From Sarcophilus harrisii (taxonomy: Eukaryota; Chordata; Mammalia; Dasyuromorphia; Dasyuridae), in assembly GCF_902635505.1 (NCBI RefSeq), contig NC_045426.1, positions 364,051,138-364,115,137 of the forward strand: a DNA stretch of 64,000 nucleotides, written 5' to 3'. The translations under genes and the position numbers were made by a program. How positions within the stretch are numbered: position 1 is the first letter of the stretch; every line of letters starts with the position of its first letter. Of this stretch, positions 10,710 through 22,806 are shown one piece after another. The notes under the pieces are model-generated. The model saw only the letters and a list, made by a program, of their open reading frames with translations. It made no database searches and was not told where the DNA came from.

Positions 10710-11289
10710 ATAGACTTAAACTCAGATCTTTCTGACTCTGAATAATTTACTGTGAATAGTTTTTAAGGAACAATGTAAGATTCAGCTGAAATATGGCCCA
10801 TCTATGAGATTTTCTCTGATTTCTTTAATTAATGTTCTCTCCTCAAATTTCTTTTATTTATTTATCTTACCCATACATTATGGAATCCTTAGCACTTGTC
10901 CCTAGGGGTACATAACTTTAGAGTACTCAGAAGAATAAGTTTCAGGAGGCCTGGGAACTTAGATAAGAAAAAAAATTATTTTCACTAACCTTTAATTGAA
11001 ATTTTGCATTTTCTTCAATAATATATGTTGTGAGGGGCAGTGAGGTCATGTATTGGGTGTGAATTTAAATCTAGCATCAGACAATACTAGTTATATGACC
11101 CTAGATAAATCACTTACAGAAATTATTATACGATGGCAACAAATGTTATTCTAAAAAGGAGTCCCTAAGCTTTTCCAGATTTCTAAAGGGGTCCATGACA
11201 TATAAAAGGGTAAAAACCACAGGTTTTGTCTCAGTTTAAGTGTTACTTCCTGAAGGAGGGTTTTCCTCCTCTAAAGCTACCTTCTTTCT

Positions 11290-11545
11290 AATTTTCTTCT
11301 TGTTATTATTTGTCCATCATTCTCAAAGAGGACCTTTATTTCAGGGAGGTGATGTCATGACGTGCAAGTGAGTTGGATTTAAGTGTGCAAGGTCACCTGC
11401 CTCACTTTATCCTCCAGAACCATTTGGGTCCAGGGGCCAAATATAATCAGGACAACTGGAGATGACCCTGGATGCAATGGGAGACCCATGCATAGCACAG
11501 GTCCTGGCTCCTAGGGAATACTTAATGAACACCTACCAATTGATT
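11290..11545 (-). repeat. 3' end of the EN-RT LINE family seen at 29505
   Basis: The left end 'tgtccatcattctcaaagag' is the complement of the 3' terminus seen at about 3265-3285. It is followed by 'ggaggtgatgtcatgacgtg' and 'caagtgagttggatttaagt', then 'ctccagaaccatttgggtcc'. The body is a conserved, recurrent 3'UTR-like unit; short copies like this may be truncated LINEs or a SINE using the LINE tail. Confidence 0.6.
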
Positions 11546-11774
11546 AATAAAGTTCTAGGGACATTCTTGGTCCCCTTGCTGAATGCCTGGAGTTACACTG
11601 TTTTGTACTCTCAGCTCTAGGATTCAGATCCCATGAATCCTTTGTCCAGCATTTGATCTTCCACTTATTCCTCCTGGTTCCAGGTGGAATGAAAAATGAG
11701 TTATCAGCTTCTTTTGCTATGTGCTACTGTGGGTAAAACAAACACATTCTCAAGTCACAGGGTCACATATTTAG

Positions 11775-11960
11775 AATGTTGAGGGAACTTAGAGATGATC
11801 TAGTCTGGCTCTCTCCTTCTATAGATAAGGAAATTGAAGTTCAGAGAGCCATTTGCCCCAGATTACAGAAATAGCATGTTTCAGGGCCATAATTTGAACT
11901 AAAGTCCTATGATTCTAAATTCAGAACTCTAACTACTATCTCACCTCTCCAAGTGCCTAT
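11775..11960 (-). repeat. MIR/MIR3-like CORE-SINE
   Basis: 'gggaacttagagatgatcta' and 'agataaggaaattgaagttc' followed by 'ccagattacagaaatagc' and a tRNA-like end. Old and diverged. Confidence 0.6.
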
Positions 11961-12140
11961 CCTTTAAAAAAAAGATACACAGAATAAATGTGAATAAACA
12001 CAGAACAATTAAATGCCAGATACTTTTGGAAAGTGGATACTAGCAAGTGAGAGGATTACTTACTAACACAAAAGATAGAAAGAGAGAGAAAAATGTATTT
12101 GCTTATGTAATTTAGTGAAGTGCTTCCTGTATACTTTTAT

Positions 12141-12378
12141 GTTGTTTAATCATTTACTTATGTCTAGTTCTTTGTGACCTTGGGATTTTCTTGTCAGGGA
12201 TACCAGAGTGGTTTGCATTTCCTTCTCCAGTTCATTTTAACAGATGAGGAAACTGAGAGTTAAGCAACTTGCCCAAGTCACATAGCTAGTGAGTGTTTGA
12301 GGTCATATTTGAACTCAGGAATTAGAGTCTTTCTGAAACCAGACCTAGTGCTCAGTGCACTGAACTATTTCACTGAGT
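12141..12378 (-). repeat. tRNA-head/CORE/RTE-tail SINE
   Basis: The left end carries the RTE-type tail ('tctagttctttgtgaccttg'), then 'gcatttccttctccagttca', 'agatgaggaaactgagagtt', and a decayed tRNA head with 'tatttgaactcagga'. A short insertion precedes the head. Confidence 0.8.
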
Positions 12379-12579
12379 CAATTCCTCCCTGCACCCCACT
12401 TCTTATTCTTAGAACTATGCTAAGTAGCGGAGAGCTCCACTAATGAAATAGAAGGTATAGCTCCTATCTGTAAAAGATTTATAATAAGGCTGATGAGAAA
12501 AGAGTAATAGATAAGAAAAAAATGCCTAGAAATGTCTAATCAGGCCCAAGATTATGGAGAATGATTCTAGATCATAGGC

Positions 12580-12757
12580 TCCTGTTCTAAAACTGGAAGG
12601 AAGTTCTGAAAACCTGTCAATCCTTTCATTTTATAAGTGAAAAAAAATAAAATTCAGCAAAAGTTAATGATGCAATCAAAGTCACACAGCTATTAAGTAT
12701 AAACAGACAGATTTGGATCCAGTTCCTGAGTCAGTGTTCTTTCCATTGGATCAGAGA
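12580..12757 (-). repeat. MIR3-like CORE-SINE
   Basis: 'ttcattttataagtg', 'caaagtcacacagctattaa' and 'ttggatccagttcctgagtc' give a reversed MIR order. Confidence 0.5.
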
Positions 12758-13880
12758 AAGCAGAAGCCACCAAATTGTAAATTATCAGAGGAGGCTTCCT
12801 AAGAGGAACTGGGTCCTCAGTTGAGTCTGAGAATCAGTGTTAAAACTGCATGTCTTTAACTTGGCCTGGGAATGTATCTGCTTGTCTGAGCTTCTAGGAA
12901 ACTGCATGAAATTATGACTAGACTGGAAATTCTAAAAAAGCAATGCCTATCTTTTATCTCAGCATTATCTCCCTGTCTCCTATCTAAACTCAGTACTTTG
13001 TATACAATAAGTGTTTAATAGAAGTTTGGCTTGTTAATTTCCTTTTTCTAAAATATATTTTTATCTTGCTAAAAATTTCCCCTTTATTGTTTCCTTTCCT
13101 TTCCTTGTTCCCAAAAAATCATTCCATGTAACAAAGAATATTTTTTAAAGGAAAAAAAGAGGAAAATGAGAAAAAAAACTACACAAAACTCATTAATAAA
13201 ATTTAAAAAATAACTCTGAAAGTATATATAATGTTCTACATGTGTACTTCCACATCTACAATAGAGTGTGGGAGTATCTTCCCATATTTCTTCTCTGGGG
13301 ACATGCTTGTCCTTGGTAATTTTAAAACATTCACTTTTGATTTTATTATGATTATTCCTTTTAGCTTTCCTTTTCTCTTCCTCTTCAAGACCTCATAGCA
13401 GAAAAAAAAATCCATGTTCAAATACATGGTTTTTGTTTTTGTTTTTATGTTTTTATCACCCTTTGAAGACAAGAAGGTACTGTAGGACACTTGTTCATTC
13501 TCCTCCTATTACAATATACCCAAAACTCATTTAAAAAAATCTTTTTAGGTTTCTCTTGACTCTTGTGCTTACATTTCAAAGTTTTCACTTAGTTCTGGTC
13601 TTTTTGTTAGAAATGCTTGGAAGAATTTGGAGGAAATCTCTATTCTGAAGATCCATGTTCTCCCTTATCATATACATATATACTCAACTTTGCAGGTAAG
13701 TTATTCTTAGTTGCAAGCCTATATAATTTTCCTTCTGGAATACTGTATTTCAAGATCTTCTCTTATTGTTTTGTGGTAGTGGCCAGGTCTTTTGTGATGT
13801 TGACTGTAGTCATTTGGTACTTCAACTTTTCCTTTTCATCTTCTACCAGCAATTTTTCAGTAGAGTTAATTTTTTTCACT

Positions 13881-13893
13881 TGCATTAGGTTTT
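13881..13893. repeat. Target-site duplication, left copy (L1 tail 1)
   Basis: TGCATTAGGTTTT, repeated exactly at 14737-14749. The right copy is followed by AA, matching the T-rich/A junction preferred by L1 endonuclease. Confidence 0.9.
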
Positions 13894-14736
13894 TTTTTTT
13901 TTATTTATTTAATAGTCTTTAATTTACAGGATATATACATGGGTAACTTTACAGCATTAACAATTGCCAAACCTCTTGTTCCAATTTTTCACCTCTTACC
14001 CCCTCCACCCCTTCCCCTAGATGGCAGGATGACCAGTAGATATTAAATATATTAAAATATAACTTAGATACACAGTAAGTATACATGACCAAAACATTAC
14101 TTTGCTGTACAAAAAGAATCAGACTCTGAATTATTGTACAATTAGCTTGTGAAGGAGATCAAAAATGCATGTGTGCATAAATATAGGGATTGGGAATTTC
14201 ATTTAATGGTTTTTAGTCCTCTCCCAGAGTTATTTTTCTGGGCAAAGCTAGCTCAATTCATTACTGCTCCATTTGAAATGATTTGGTTGATCTCGTTGCT
14301 GAGGATGGCCTGATCCATCAGAACTGGTCATTATCTAGTATTGTTGTTGAAGTATATAATGAGCTCCTGGTCCTGCTCATTTCACTCAGCATCAGTTCGT
14401 GTAAGTCTCTCCAGGCCTTTCTGAAATCATCCTGTTGGTCATTTCTTACAGAACAGTAATATTCCATAATTTTCATATACCACAATTTATTCAGCCATTC
14501 TCCAACTGATGGACATCCATTCAGTTTCCAGTTTCTAGCCACTACAAAAAGGGCTGCCACAAACATTCGTGCACATACAGGTCCCTTTCCCTTCTTTATA
14601 ATCTCTTTGGGATATAATCCCAGTAGTAACACTGCTGGATCAAAGGGTATGCACAGTTTGATAACTTTTTGAGCATAGTTCCAAACTACTCTCCAAAATG
14701 GTTGGATTCGTTCACAACTCCACCAACAATGAATCA
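13894..14736 (-). mobile_element. Young-looking 5'-truncated L1 (ORF2 C-terminus and 3'UTR)
   Basis: T-run at the left (the A-tail of a minus-strand insertion), then 3'UTR, then an open ORF2 C-terminal frame of 139 codons (14318-14737). Landmarks in the protein: HCWWSC near its start, IPFDPAVLLLGLYPKE, MFVAALFVVARNWKL, and the LWYMKIMEYYCSVRND block. These match the L1 ORF2 C-terminus of other mammals. The 13-bp TSDs are perfect, and the frame has no stop, both signs of recent age. Confidence 0.95.
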
Positions 14737-14749
14737 TGCATTAGGTTTT
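14737..14749. repeat. Target-site duplication, right copy (L1 tail 1)
   Basis: Exact repeat of 13881-13893. Only three bases separate it from the next TSD (14753-14769). Confidence 0.9.
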
Positions 14750-14752
14750 AAT

Positions 14753-14769
14753 GCAACACATCTAATTCT
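14753..14769. repeat. Target-site duplication, left copy (L1 tail 2)
   Basis: GCAACACATCTAATTCT, 17 bp, repeated exactly at 15040-15056. Confidence 0.95.
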
Positions 14770-15039
14770 TTTTTTTTTTATTGTCTCTTTTTTTTTTTAT
14801 TTAATAGCCTTTTATTTACAGGATATATGCATGGGTAACTTTACAGCATTAACAATTGCCAAACCTCTTGTTCCAATTTTTCACCTCTTACCCCCCCACC
14901 CCCTCCCCTAGATGGCAGGATGACCAGTAGATGTTAAATATATTAAAATATAAATTAGATACACACTAAGTATACATGATCAAAATGTTATTTTGCTGTA
15001 CAAAAAGAATCAGACTCTGAAATATTGTACAATTAGCTT
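14770..15039 (-). mobile_element. Very short L1 insertion (3'UTR only)
   Basis: The tail is interrupted by 'attgtctc' between two T-runs, then comes the same 3'UTR sequence as at 13900-14150 (about 240 bp). It contains no ORF2 sequence. Perfect 17-bp TSDs. A severely 5'-truncated L1 copy. Confidence 0.95.
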
Positions 15040-16084
15040 GCAACACATCTAATTCTAAGAAAAAACATTCAGCACAATATTTTATTTGGTTTACACAATG
15101 ACAAATACTTTGCAATTTGGCTATGACATTCCTGGAATTTTTCCTTTTAGGATTTTGTCTAGTAGATGATAAATAAATTCTCTCTATTTTTGCTTTACCT
15201 TCTGGTTTTAATGGATCTCGGTAGTTTTTATTTTATTTTATTTTTTGAAAAGCAACATTTTTTCCCTTAAAAACCATAGTTTATGGAGAATCTGATAATT
15301 CCTACATTATCTCTCCTTGACATGTTTTCCAGAACAATTTATATGAGATGCCTTATATGTTTTCTATTTGTCTTTTTTAATTTTGCAATATTTTGTGTCT
15401 CATGGAGTTAAGGATTTCTATTTGGCCCATTCTAATTTCCATAGAGTTTATTATTTGTGCTAGTTTTACCACTTTCTTTTTAAAGCTATTTTTTCTCCTT
15501 CCAAATATTTTTCTTTAAAAATTGTCTTTATTTTTTTTCCATTTTTTTCACTTTATTTCTTCTAATTGTTCATGAAATTTTTGTGGAAAAATACATTTTT
15601 ATTTGAGTCTCTACTTGTATTTGTTATGGAGTTACTCTCCTTCTAGGTTGTATTTTGAAGTATGTATAGACTTGTTATATTTCTTTTATTTTTAGCTTTT
15701 TATTTTTTAAAATATATGCAAAGATAGTTTTCAACATTCACCCTTGCAAAACCTTGTGTTCCAATTATTTTCCTCTCTCTCTTCCTTTGATCTTTTTCTT
15801 TAGACAGCAAACAATCCAACATATGTTAAACATGTGCAATACCCCATACATGCCTTCACAATCATCATGCTACACAAGAAAAATCAGATCAAAAAGGAAA
15901 AAAAAATGAGAAAGAAAACAAAAAGCAAGCAAACAGCAAAAAAGGTGAAAATACTATGTTGTGATCCACACTCAGTCCCCACAGCCCTCTCTTTGGGTGT
16001 AGATGACTCTCTCCATCACAAGACCATTGGAATTGGCCTGAATCATCTTGTCGTTGGAAAGAGCCATGTCCATCAGAGTTGATC

Positions 16085-19000
16085 ATCGTATAATCTTGTT
16101 TCCGCATACAATGGTCTCTTGGTTCTATTCACTTTACTTAGCATCAGTTTGTATAAGTCGATTCTGCAGATCATTTCTTATGGAACAATAATATTCCATA
16201 ATATTCATATACCATAACTTATTCAGCCATTCTCCAACTGATGGGCAGCCACTCAGTTTCCAGTTTTTGTCATTACAAAAAGGACTGCTACAAACATTTT
16301 TTGCATATATAGATACTTTTTCTTTTTTATGATCTCTTTGGGTTGCAGGTCCAGTAGAAACACTGCCCTTTGGGCATAGTTCCAAATTACTCTCCAGAAT
16401 GATTGGACTAGTTCACAACTCCACCAACAATGTATTAGGGTCCCAGTTTTCCCACATCCCCTTCAACATTCATCATTATCTTTTACTGTCATCTTGGTCA
16501 ATCTGAGAACCTCAGAATTGTCTTAATTTGCATTTCTCTGATCAATAGTGACTAAGAACATTTTTTCACATGACTAGAATTGGTTTTAATTTCTTCATCT
16601 AAAAATTGTCTGTTCATATTATTTGACCATTTATCAATTGGAGAATGACTTGTTTCTTATAAATTTTTATATATTTTAGAAATAAGGCTTTTATCAGAAC
16701 TCTCGGATGTAAAAATTTCCCCCCAGTTTACTGTTTCCCTTCTAACCTTGTCTGCATTGGTTTTGTTTGCACAAAAACTTTTTAAACTTAATATAATTTA
16801 TATCATTCATTTTGCATTTCATAATGTATTCCACTTGTTTAGTCACAAATTCCTTCCTTCTCCACAGATTTGTTCTTCTAATTTGCTTATACTATGACTC
16901 TTTAAGTCTAAATCATGAACCTATTTCAACCTTATTTTGGTATAGAGTGTTAGATATGGATCAATCCCTAACTTCTGCCATACTAATTTCCAATTTTTCC
17001 AGTAGTTTTTGTTCAAATAGTGAGTTCTTATCCCCAAAGCTGGGTTCTTTGAGCTTATCAAACACTAGATCATTATAGTCATTAGCTATTGTATCTTGCG
17101 AACCCAACTTATTCCATAGATTGACTATTCTATTTCTTAGCCAGTAGCAAATGTGTTTGATGACCTCTGTTTTATAATATAGTTTTAGATCTGGTATAGT
17201 TAGGCCACCTTCATTTGCAATTTTCATTAATTCCTTTGAAATTCTTGACCTTTTGTTCTTCCAGATGAACTTTATTATTATTTTTTCTAGCTCTGCAAAA
17301 TGATTTCTTGGGGGTTTGATTGGCATAGCCTTGATTAATTTAGGTAGTATTGTCATTTTTATTATATTTGTTTGGCCCAGCCATGATCACTTGATATTGT
17401 TCTACTTGTTTGGATCTAACTTTATTTGTGTGGAAAATTTGTAATTGTGTTCATACAGGTCATGACTTTGCCTTGGCAGGGGGAGTCCCAAATATTTTAT
17501 AATATCTATAGTTATTTTAAATGGAATTTCTTTTTGAATCTCTTGCTGCTGGACTTTGTTGGTATCATATAGAAATGCTGATGATTTATGAGGATTTATT
17601 TCATATCCTGCAACTTTGCTAAAGTTGTGGATTATTTCTAGTAGTTTTTTTAGTTGACTCTCAAGGATTCTGTAAGTATATCATTATATCATCTGCAAAG
17701 AGTGATGATTTGGTTTCATCACTACCTACTCTAATTCCTTTAATTTCTTTTTCTTCTCTTATTGCCAAAATTAACATTTCTAATACAATATGAATAGTAA
17801 TGGTGATATTGCACAATCTTGTTTCACCCCTGATCTTATTGGGAGTGGTTCTAGTTCATTCCCATTACATATGATGCTTGCTGATGGTTTTAAATAGATG
17901 CTATTGATCATTTTAAGGAAAACTCCATTTATTCTTATTCTCTAGAGTTTTTAGTAGGAATGGGTGTTGGATTTTGTAAAATGCTTTTTCTGCATCTTTT
18001 TAGATAAGCCTATGGTTTCTGTTAGTGCGGTCATTGATAGAGTCAATTATGCTAATAGTTTTCCTAATATTGAACCAGCCCTACAATCCTGGTATAAATT
18101 CTATTTGTTCATGGTGTAATCCTGGGGGATAAGTTGTTGTAATCTCTTTGCTAATATTTTATTTAAGATTTTTGCATCAATATTCATTAGAAAAATTGGT
18201 CTATAATTTTCTTTCTCTGTTTTGACCCTACTTGATTTAGATATCAGAACCATATCTGCATCATAAAAGGAATTTGATAGGACTCTTTCTTTCCTTATTT
18301 TTCCAAATAATTTGCATGGTATTGGAATTAATTGTTCTTTAAATGTTTGGTAGAATCTTTTGGCTCTGGAGATTTTTTTCTTAGGGAGTTGATTAATAAC
18401 TTGTTCAATTTCTTTTTTCTAAAATGGAACTTTTAAAGTAATTTATATTATCCCCTGTTAATCTGGGCGATCTATATTTTTGTAAGTATCCATCCATTTT
18501 ACTTAGATTATCAGTTTATTGGCATATAGTTGGGCAAAAAAGCTCCAAATTATTGTTTTAATTTCCTCTTCATTGGTGGAAAGTTTACCCTTTTCATTTG
18601 TGATACTAGAAATATGATTTTCTTCTTTCTTTTTTTAAATCAAATTAACTAAAGGTTTATCTATTTTGTTGGGTTTTTTCATAAAACTAACTCAGTTTTA
18701 TTTATTAGTGCAGTGGTTTTCTTACTTTCAATTTTATTAATTTCTTTATTTTCAGAATTTCAAATTTGACATTTAATTGAGGGTTTTAATTTGTTATTTT
18801 TCTAGCTTTCCGGTTGCATGCCCAATTCATTGATCTTTCTCTATTTTACTCAAGTAAACATCTAGAGATATAAAATTTTCTCTAAGAACTGCTTTGACAG
18901 TATCCCATAAATTTTGGTATGTTGTCTCATTATTGTCATTTTCTTGGATAAAATTATCAATTGTGTCTATAATTTGTTGTTTCACCCACTTTAAGATTAG

Positions 19001-19550
19001 ATTACTTAATTTCTAAACTAGTTTAGAAATTGTAAGTTTTCTAAAATTCTATTTACCTCTTTAACTCATTTCTTAATTATTTTGTAGTTCAATTTATCTA
19101 GTTCTGAAAGAGCAAGGTTGAGATTCCCTACTGTATAGTTTTGGTGTCTTTTTCTTCTTGCACTCTCATAACTTCTTTAGGAATTTGGATGCTATACCAC
19201 TTGATGCATATATGTTTAGTATTAATATTACTTCATTATCTGTGTTACCCTTTAGCAAAACATAGTTTCTTTCCTTATCTCTTTTAATTAGATCTATTTT
19301 TGCTTTTACTTGATCTGAGATCAGTATTGCTACCCCTGATTTTTTTTTAAAATTCAGCTGAAACATAATAGATTCTGTGCCAGCATTTTGCCCTTATGCT
19401 GTATGTATCATCTGCTTTAAATGTGTTTCTTGCAAGCAACATATTATACAATTCCGGCTTTTAATCCAGTCTGCTATCTGCTTCTATTTTATGGGAAAGT
19501 TTATCCCATTAACATTCACAGTTAAAATTACTAACTCTGTATTCCTGTCA
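16085..19550 (-). pseudogene. L1 ORF2 remnant (endonuclease, reverse transcriptase, C-terminal region)
   Basis: L1 ORF2p nicks target DNA and reverse-transcribes L1 RNA. The order on the minus strand is intact. The endonuclease start reads near 'LTVNVNGI' with ICCLQETHLK close to 19450. A further EN piece lies at 19166-19366 (SGVAILISD, then LILNIYASS). The RT active-site block reads [14 protein letters not shown], with FADD encoded at 17688-17699. A 131-codon stretch at 16961-17356 contains FIWKNKRSRISK and PDLKLYYKTEV. The C-terminus lies at 16134-16385. Frames change many times, so no full protein is made. Confidence 0.85.
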
Positions 19551-20123
19551 TCTTATTTCCCCCAAGTTATACTTATCTCTTTCTTTTCTCTCTTTTCCTC
19601 CATTTTGCTTCTGACCACCACCTTCCTCATCCCTCCTCTTTTATGGCCCCTCCTCCCTTTCTTATTGCTTTTACCCATTACCTTTGTTCTACCTTCTATT
19701 AGCTTCTCTATTTCCTTTCCTCTTTCCCCTCCTACTTCCCTGTAGGGTGATACAAGTTTTTCTATGAAACTAAATATGACTGATATTGTCCCTTTGAACC
19801 AAATCTGATAAGATAAAGATTCATAAAATGCTCATATCCTTCCCTTCTTTCCCTCAATTGTACTAAGTCCTTTTTACCTCTTCATATAGTGTAATTTATC
19901 CCACTTTGTCTTTTCCTTTCTTCTTCTTGCAGTACAATCCCCCTTTCACCCCTACTTTCTTTTTTATATCATCACAATAAAGTCAAATTATATTTACAGT
20001 ATACCACTAAGTATATAGTTCTCAAGAATTAAGCATATCATCTTCCCATATAGGGATGTAAACTTTTTAGCCTTTAAAAAACATAGTTTTTTTTCTTCTC
20101 TTTTTTACCTTTCAATGTTTCTC

Positions 20124-20138
20124 TTGTGCTCTGTATTT
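20124..20138. repeat. Target-site duplication, left copy (nested L1 tail)
   Basis: TTGTGCTCTGTATTT, matched by TTGTGTTCTGTATTT at 20871-20885 (one mismatch in 15). Confidence 0.85.
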
Positions 20139-20870
20139 TTTTTTTTTTTTATTTAATAGCCTTTAATTTACAGGTTATATGCATGGGTAACTTTACAGCA
20201 TTAACAATTGCCAAACCTCTTATTCCAATTTTTCACCTCTTACCCCTCACCCCCTCCCCCAGATGGCAGGATGACCAGTAGATGTTAAATATATTAAAAT
20301 ATAAATTAGATACACAATAAGTATACATGACCAAACCGTTATTTTGCTGTACAAAAAGAATCAGACTCTGAAATATTGTACAATTAGCTTGTGAAGGAAA
20401 TCAAAAATGCAGGTGGGCATAAATATAGGGATTGGGAATTCAATGTAATGGTTTTTAGTCATCTCCCAGAGTTCTTTTTCTGGGCATAGCTAGTTCAGTT
20501 CATTACTGCTCCATTAGAAATGATTTGGTTGATCTCGTTGCTGAGGATGGCCTGATCCATCAGAACTGGTCATCATCTAGTATTGTTGTTGAAGTATATA
20601 ATGATCTCCTGGTCCTGCTCATTTCACTCAGCATCAGTTCGTGTAAGTCTCTCCAGGCCTTTCTGAAATCATCCTGTTGGTCATTTCTTACAGAACAATA
20701 ATATTCCATAATATTCATATACCACAATTTATTCAGCCATTCTCCAACTGATGGGCATCCATTCAGTTTCCAGTTTCTAGCCACTACAAAGAGGGCTGCT
20801 ACAAACATTTGTGCACATACAGGTCCCTTTCCCTTGTTTATAATCTCTTTGGGATATAAGCCCAGTAGTA
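20139..20870 (-). mobile_element. L1 3' end nested in the larger L1
   Basis: T-run, 3'UTR and ORF2 C-terminus, nearly identical in wording to the insertion at 13894-14736 but truncated further (it stops just after LLGLYPKEI). The ORF2 C-terminus is open. Its close likeness to the 13.9-kb copy says both come from the same, recently active L1 subfamily. Confidence 0.93.
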
Positions 20871-20885
20871 TTGTGTTCTGTATTT

Positions 20886-21870
20886 GATGATGAAATTTTC
20901 TGTTTAGCTCTGTTCTTTTCATCAAAAATAAATGAAATTTCCCTATTTTGTTGAATAGCCATCTTTTCTTCTGAAAGATAATGTTTCATTTTGCTGGATA
21001 GTTGATTCTTGGCTGCAGTCCAAGTTCCTTTGCCCTCCAGAATATCATATTCCAGGTCCTTTAGTCCTTTAAAATGGATGCTGCTAGGTCCTGGTTAATC
21101 CTGATAGTGGTTCCTCGATATTTGAATGGTTTCTTTCTGATTGCTTGCAGTAATTTCTCCTTGATCTGATAATTCTCAAATTTTGCTACAATATTCCTTG
21201 GAGTTTTCATTTTGGGATCTCTTTCAGAAAATGATTGCTGGATCCTTTCAATAACTTTTTAACTCTAGTTCTAGAACATCAGGGCAGTTTTCCTTGATGA
21301 TTTCTTGAAAGGTGTTATTGAGGCTCTTTTTTTCATCATGGTTTTCAGGTAGTCCAATAATTCTTAGATTGCCTCTCCTGGATTTAGTTTCCAGGTCAGA
21401 TGCTTTTCTAATGAAGTATTTTACATTCTCTTCTATTTTTTAATATTTGTTTGACTGATTCTTGGTGTCTCATTGAGTCATTCTCTTCCATTTTCTCAGT
21501 TCTAATTTTTAGTGAATTTTTTTTCAGTTAGCTTTTGTAAAATTTCCTTTTGCATTTAGTCAATTAAATTTTTAAATGAGTTGTTTTTTCATTGGATTTT
21601 CCTTCCATTTCACAATTCTATTTTTGGGGGGAGTTGTTCTCTTTTTACATTTCACCAATTCTGTTTTTCAAGGAGTTGTTTTCTTTTTCCATTTCACAAA
21701 ATCTATTTTTAAGGAGTTTTCTTCAAATAATTTCTGTGCTACCATTTCCAAACTCTCTTGTAAAGCTCTCATTTCCTTTCCCCATTTTTCTTCTAATTTT
21801 CTTTTAACATTCTTTTTTGAATTCTTCCAAGAGAGCCTTTTGAATTGAAGACCAATTCACATCACTCTTT
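20886..21870 (-). pseudogene. L1 ORF1 remnant
   Basis: L1 ORF1p is the RNA-binding trimer partner of ORF2p. On the minus strand the C-terminal domain includes the FKYRGTTIRITQDLAAS-like block (about 21130) and PRINYPAK (about 20990), followed by FLMKRTELNRK at the end. The N-terminal side (21300-21870) is rich in the coiled-coil type of sequence. Interrupted by several stops. Confidence 0.75.
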
Positions 21871-22806
21871 GAGGTTTTATTTGGAGCTGTTTTGCTTTTA
21901 TTTTCCTCAGGGCTTGAGGTTTGTTTTTCTGGGTATTCATAATAGCTATCTATAGTCAGAGCTCTTTTTGCTGCTTTTGCTTACTTTAAAGGTTGAGGTC
22001 TGCTCTTAGGGCAAAAGGGAGATTGTCCTAAGTTTCCCCTACAGGCAATAGAGGCTTCACAATGCCATTGGTGTGGTACTGCCAACTTCCTTCCCATACT
22101 GGGTGAATGTGGTTGAGTTCTGCTTGTTATATTGTGGTTCAGGGCCTCGTAATTTACCTTTTGTCTCTGAACAGTGGTTCTTTACAGTGGTTAACATAGT
22201 CTGTTTATTCTTCTGTTTTTGCCACCCTTCATTCCTGATTTTTTTAAAACCATGGGCATTCTTTTCCTTTGCTATGCTTTTGGATGGTATCCCTGCATTG
22301 ACCTACATCTCATGGAATTAGGGACTTTTCTCTTTCTTCCCTCCCTCAATGGATATTGGAAGTTCAGAGTCCTAGATTTACCTCACTGGTCACTGCCACA
22401 CTAATTTGCTTTCAGGGTGCAAGTTGTAAATGCTTGAATACCCCTAAGCTTTCTCTTGTTAGACTTTGTTCTTGATGAGTTTCAATACAGAATATTGCAG
22501 GATACAAATGTCTCTGGTCAATCTTTGACTATGCTGGAACACTATTCTTTTTTGTTTGTTTGTTTGTTTGCTGCCTGACTTGCTTTTCTGACAAGCTTCT
22601 TTTCCTATTTCCTATTAGTTACTGGATGAGTTCTTATTCGGTTCTGTCATAAAAAAAGTCTCTTACTGTAAGTTCTCATTGGATTTCTTGATCATTATTT
22701 GATTTGATACTATTTTAAGATTTTTGATGGAGTAGGATTATGGGAGCTGGTCTGACTGCTACTCTTCAGTCAACTATCTTGTCCAGAAGATTTCTTCAAT
22801 ATTTTT

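Larger units (their letters stand above)
9985..10915 (+). mobile_element. L2 LINE 3' region, interrupted
   Basis: The pieces read in order: 'ccttaacttggtattcaaaa' and 'cctacctttttagcctta' (about 10000-10085), then 'ttctgtctcctgccttcatg' and, after a break, 'ttcagctgaaatatggccca' with 'tctatgagattttctctgat' (10780-10850) and a terminal part to about 10915. This is the L2 3' order. It is split by a 23-T run (10087-10109), a MIR (10190-10330) and an AT microsatellite. Confidence 0.55.
13040..15686 (-). mobile_element. Old L1 remnant (3'UTR-like and ORF1 region), split by younger L1s
   Basis: The left part (13040-13880) reads on the minus strand as LINE 3'UTR-like sequence and then ORF1 C-terminal sequence ('tattcttagttgcaagccta', 'tctggaatactgtatttcaa'). 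The right part (15057-15686) continues into the ORF1 middle, where 'ctatgacattcctggaattt' matches the corresponding block of the other L1 ORF1s. Two younger L1 tails (13881-15056) interrupt it. It is more diverged than they are, so it is older, in line with the nesting. Confidence 0.6.
15687..22806 (-). mobile_element. Near-full-length L1 with a nested L1 tail
   Basis: On the minus strand, from right to left: 5'UTR (about 21870-22806), ORF1 (about 20886-21870), spacer, ORF2 (about 16085-19550), 3'UTR and an A-rich end. Without the nested insert (20139-20885) it is about 6.4 kb, the usual L1 size. A weak flanking match, TTATATTTCTTT at about 15674 against TTATACATTTCTTT at 22807, may be the TSD. 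Many stops and shifts make it inactive and older than the tails at 13.9-15.0 kb. The 3'UTR differs from those younger tails, so it is another subfamily. Confidence 0.85.
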
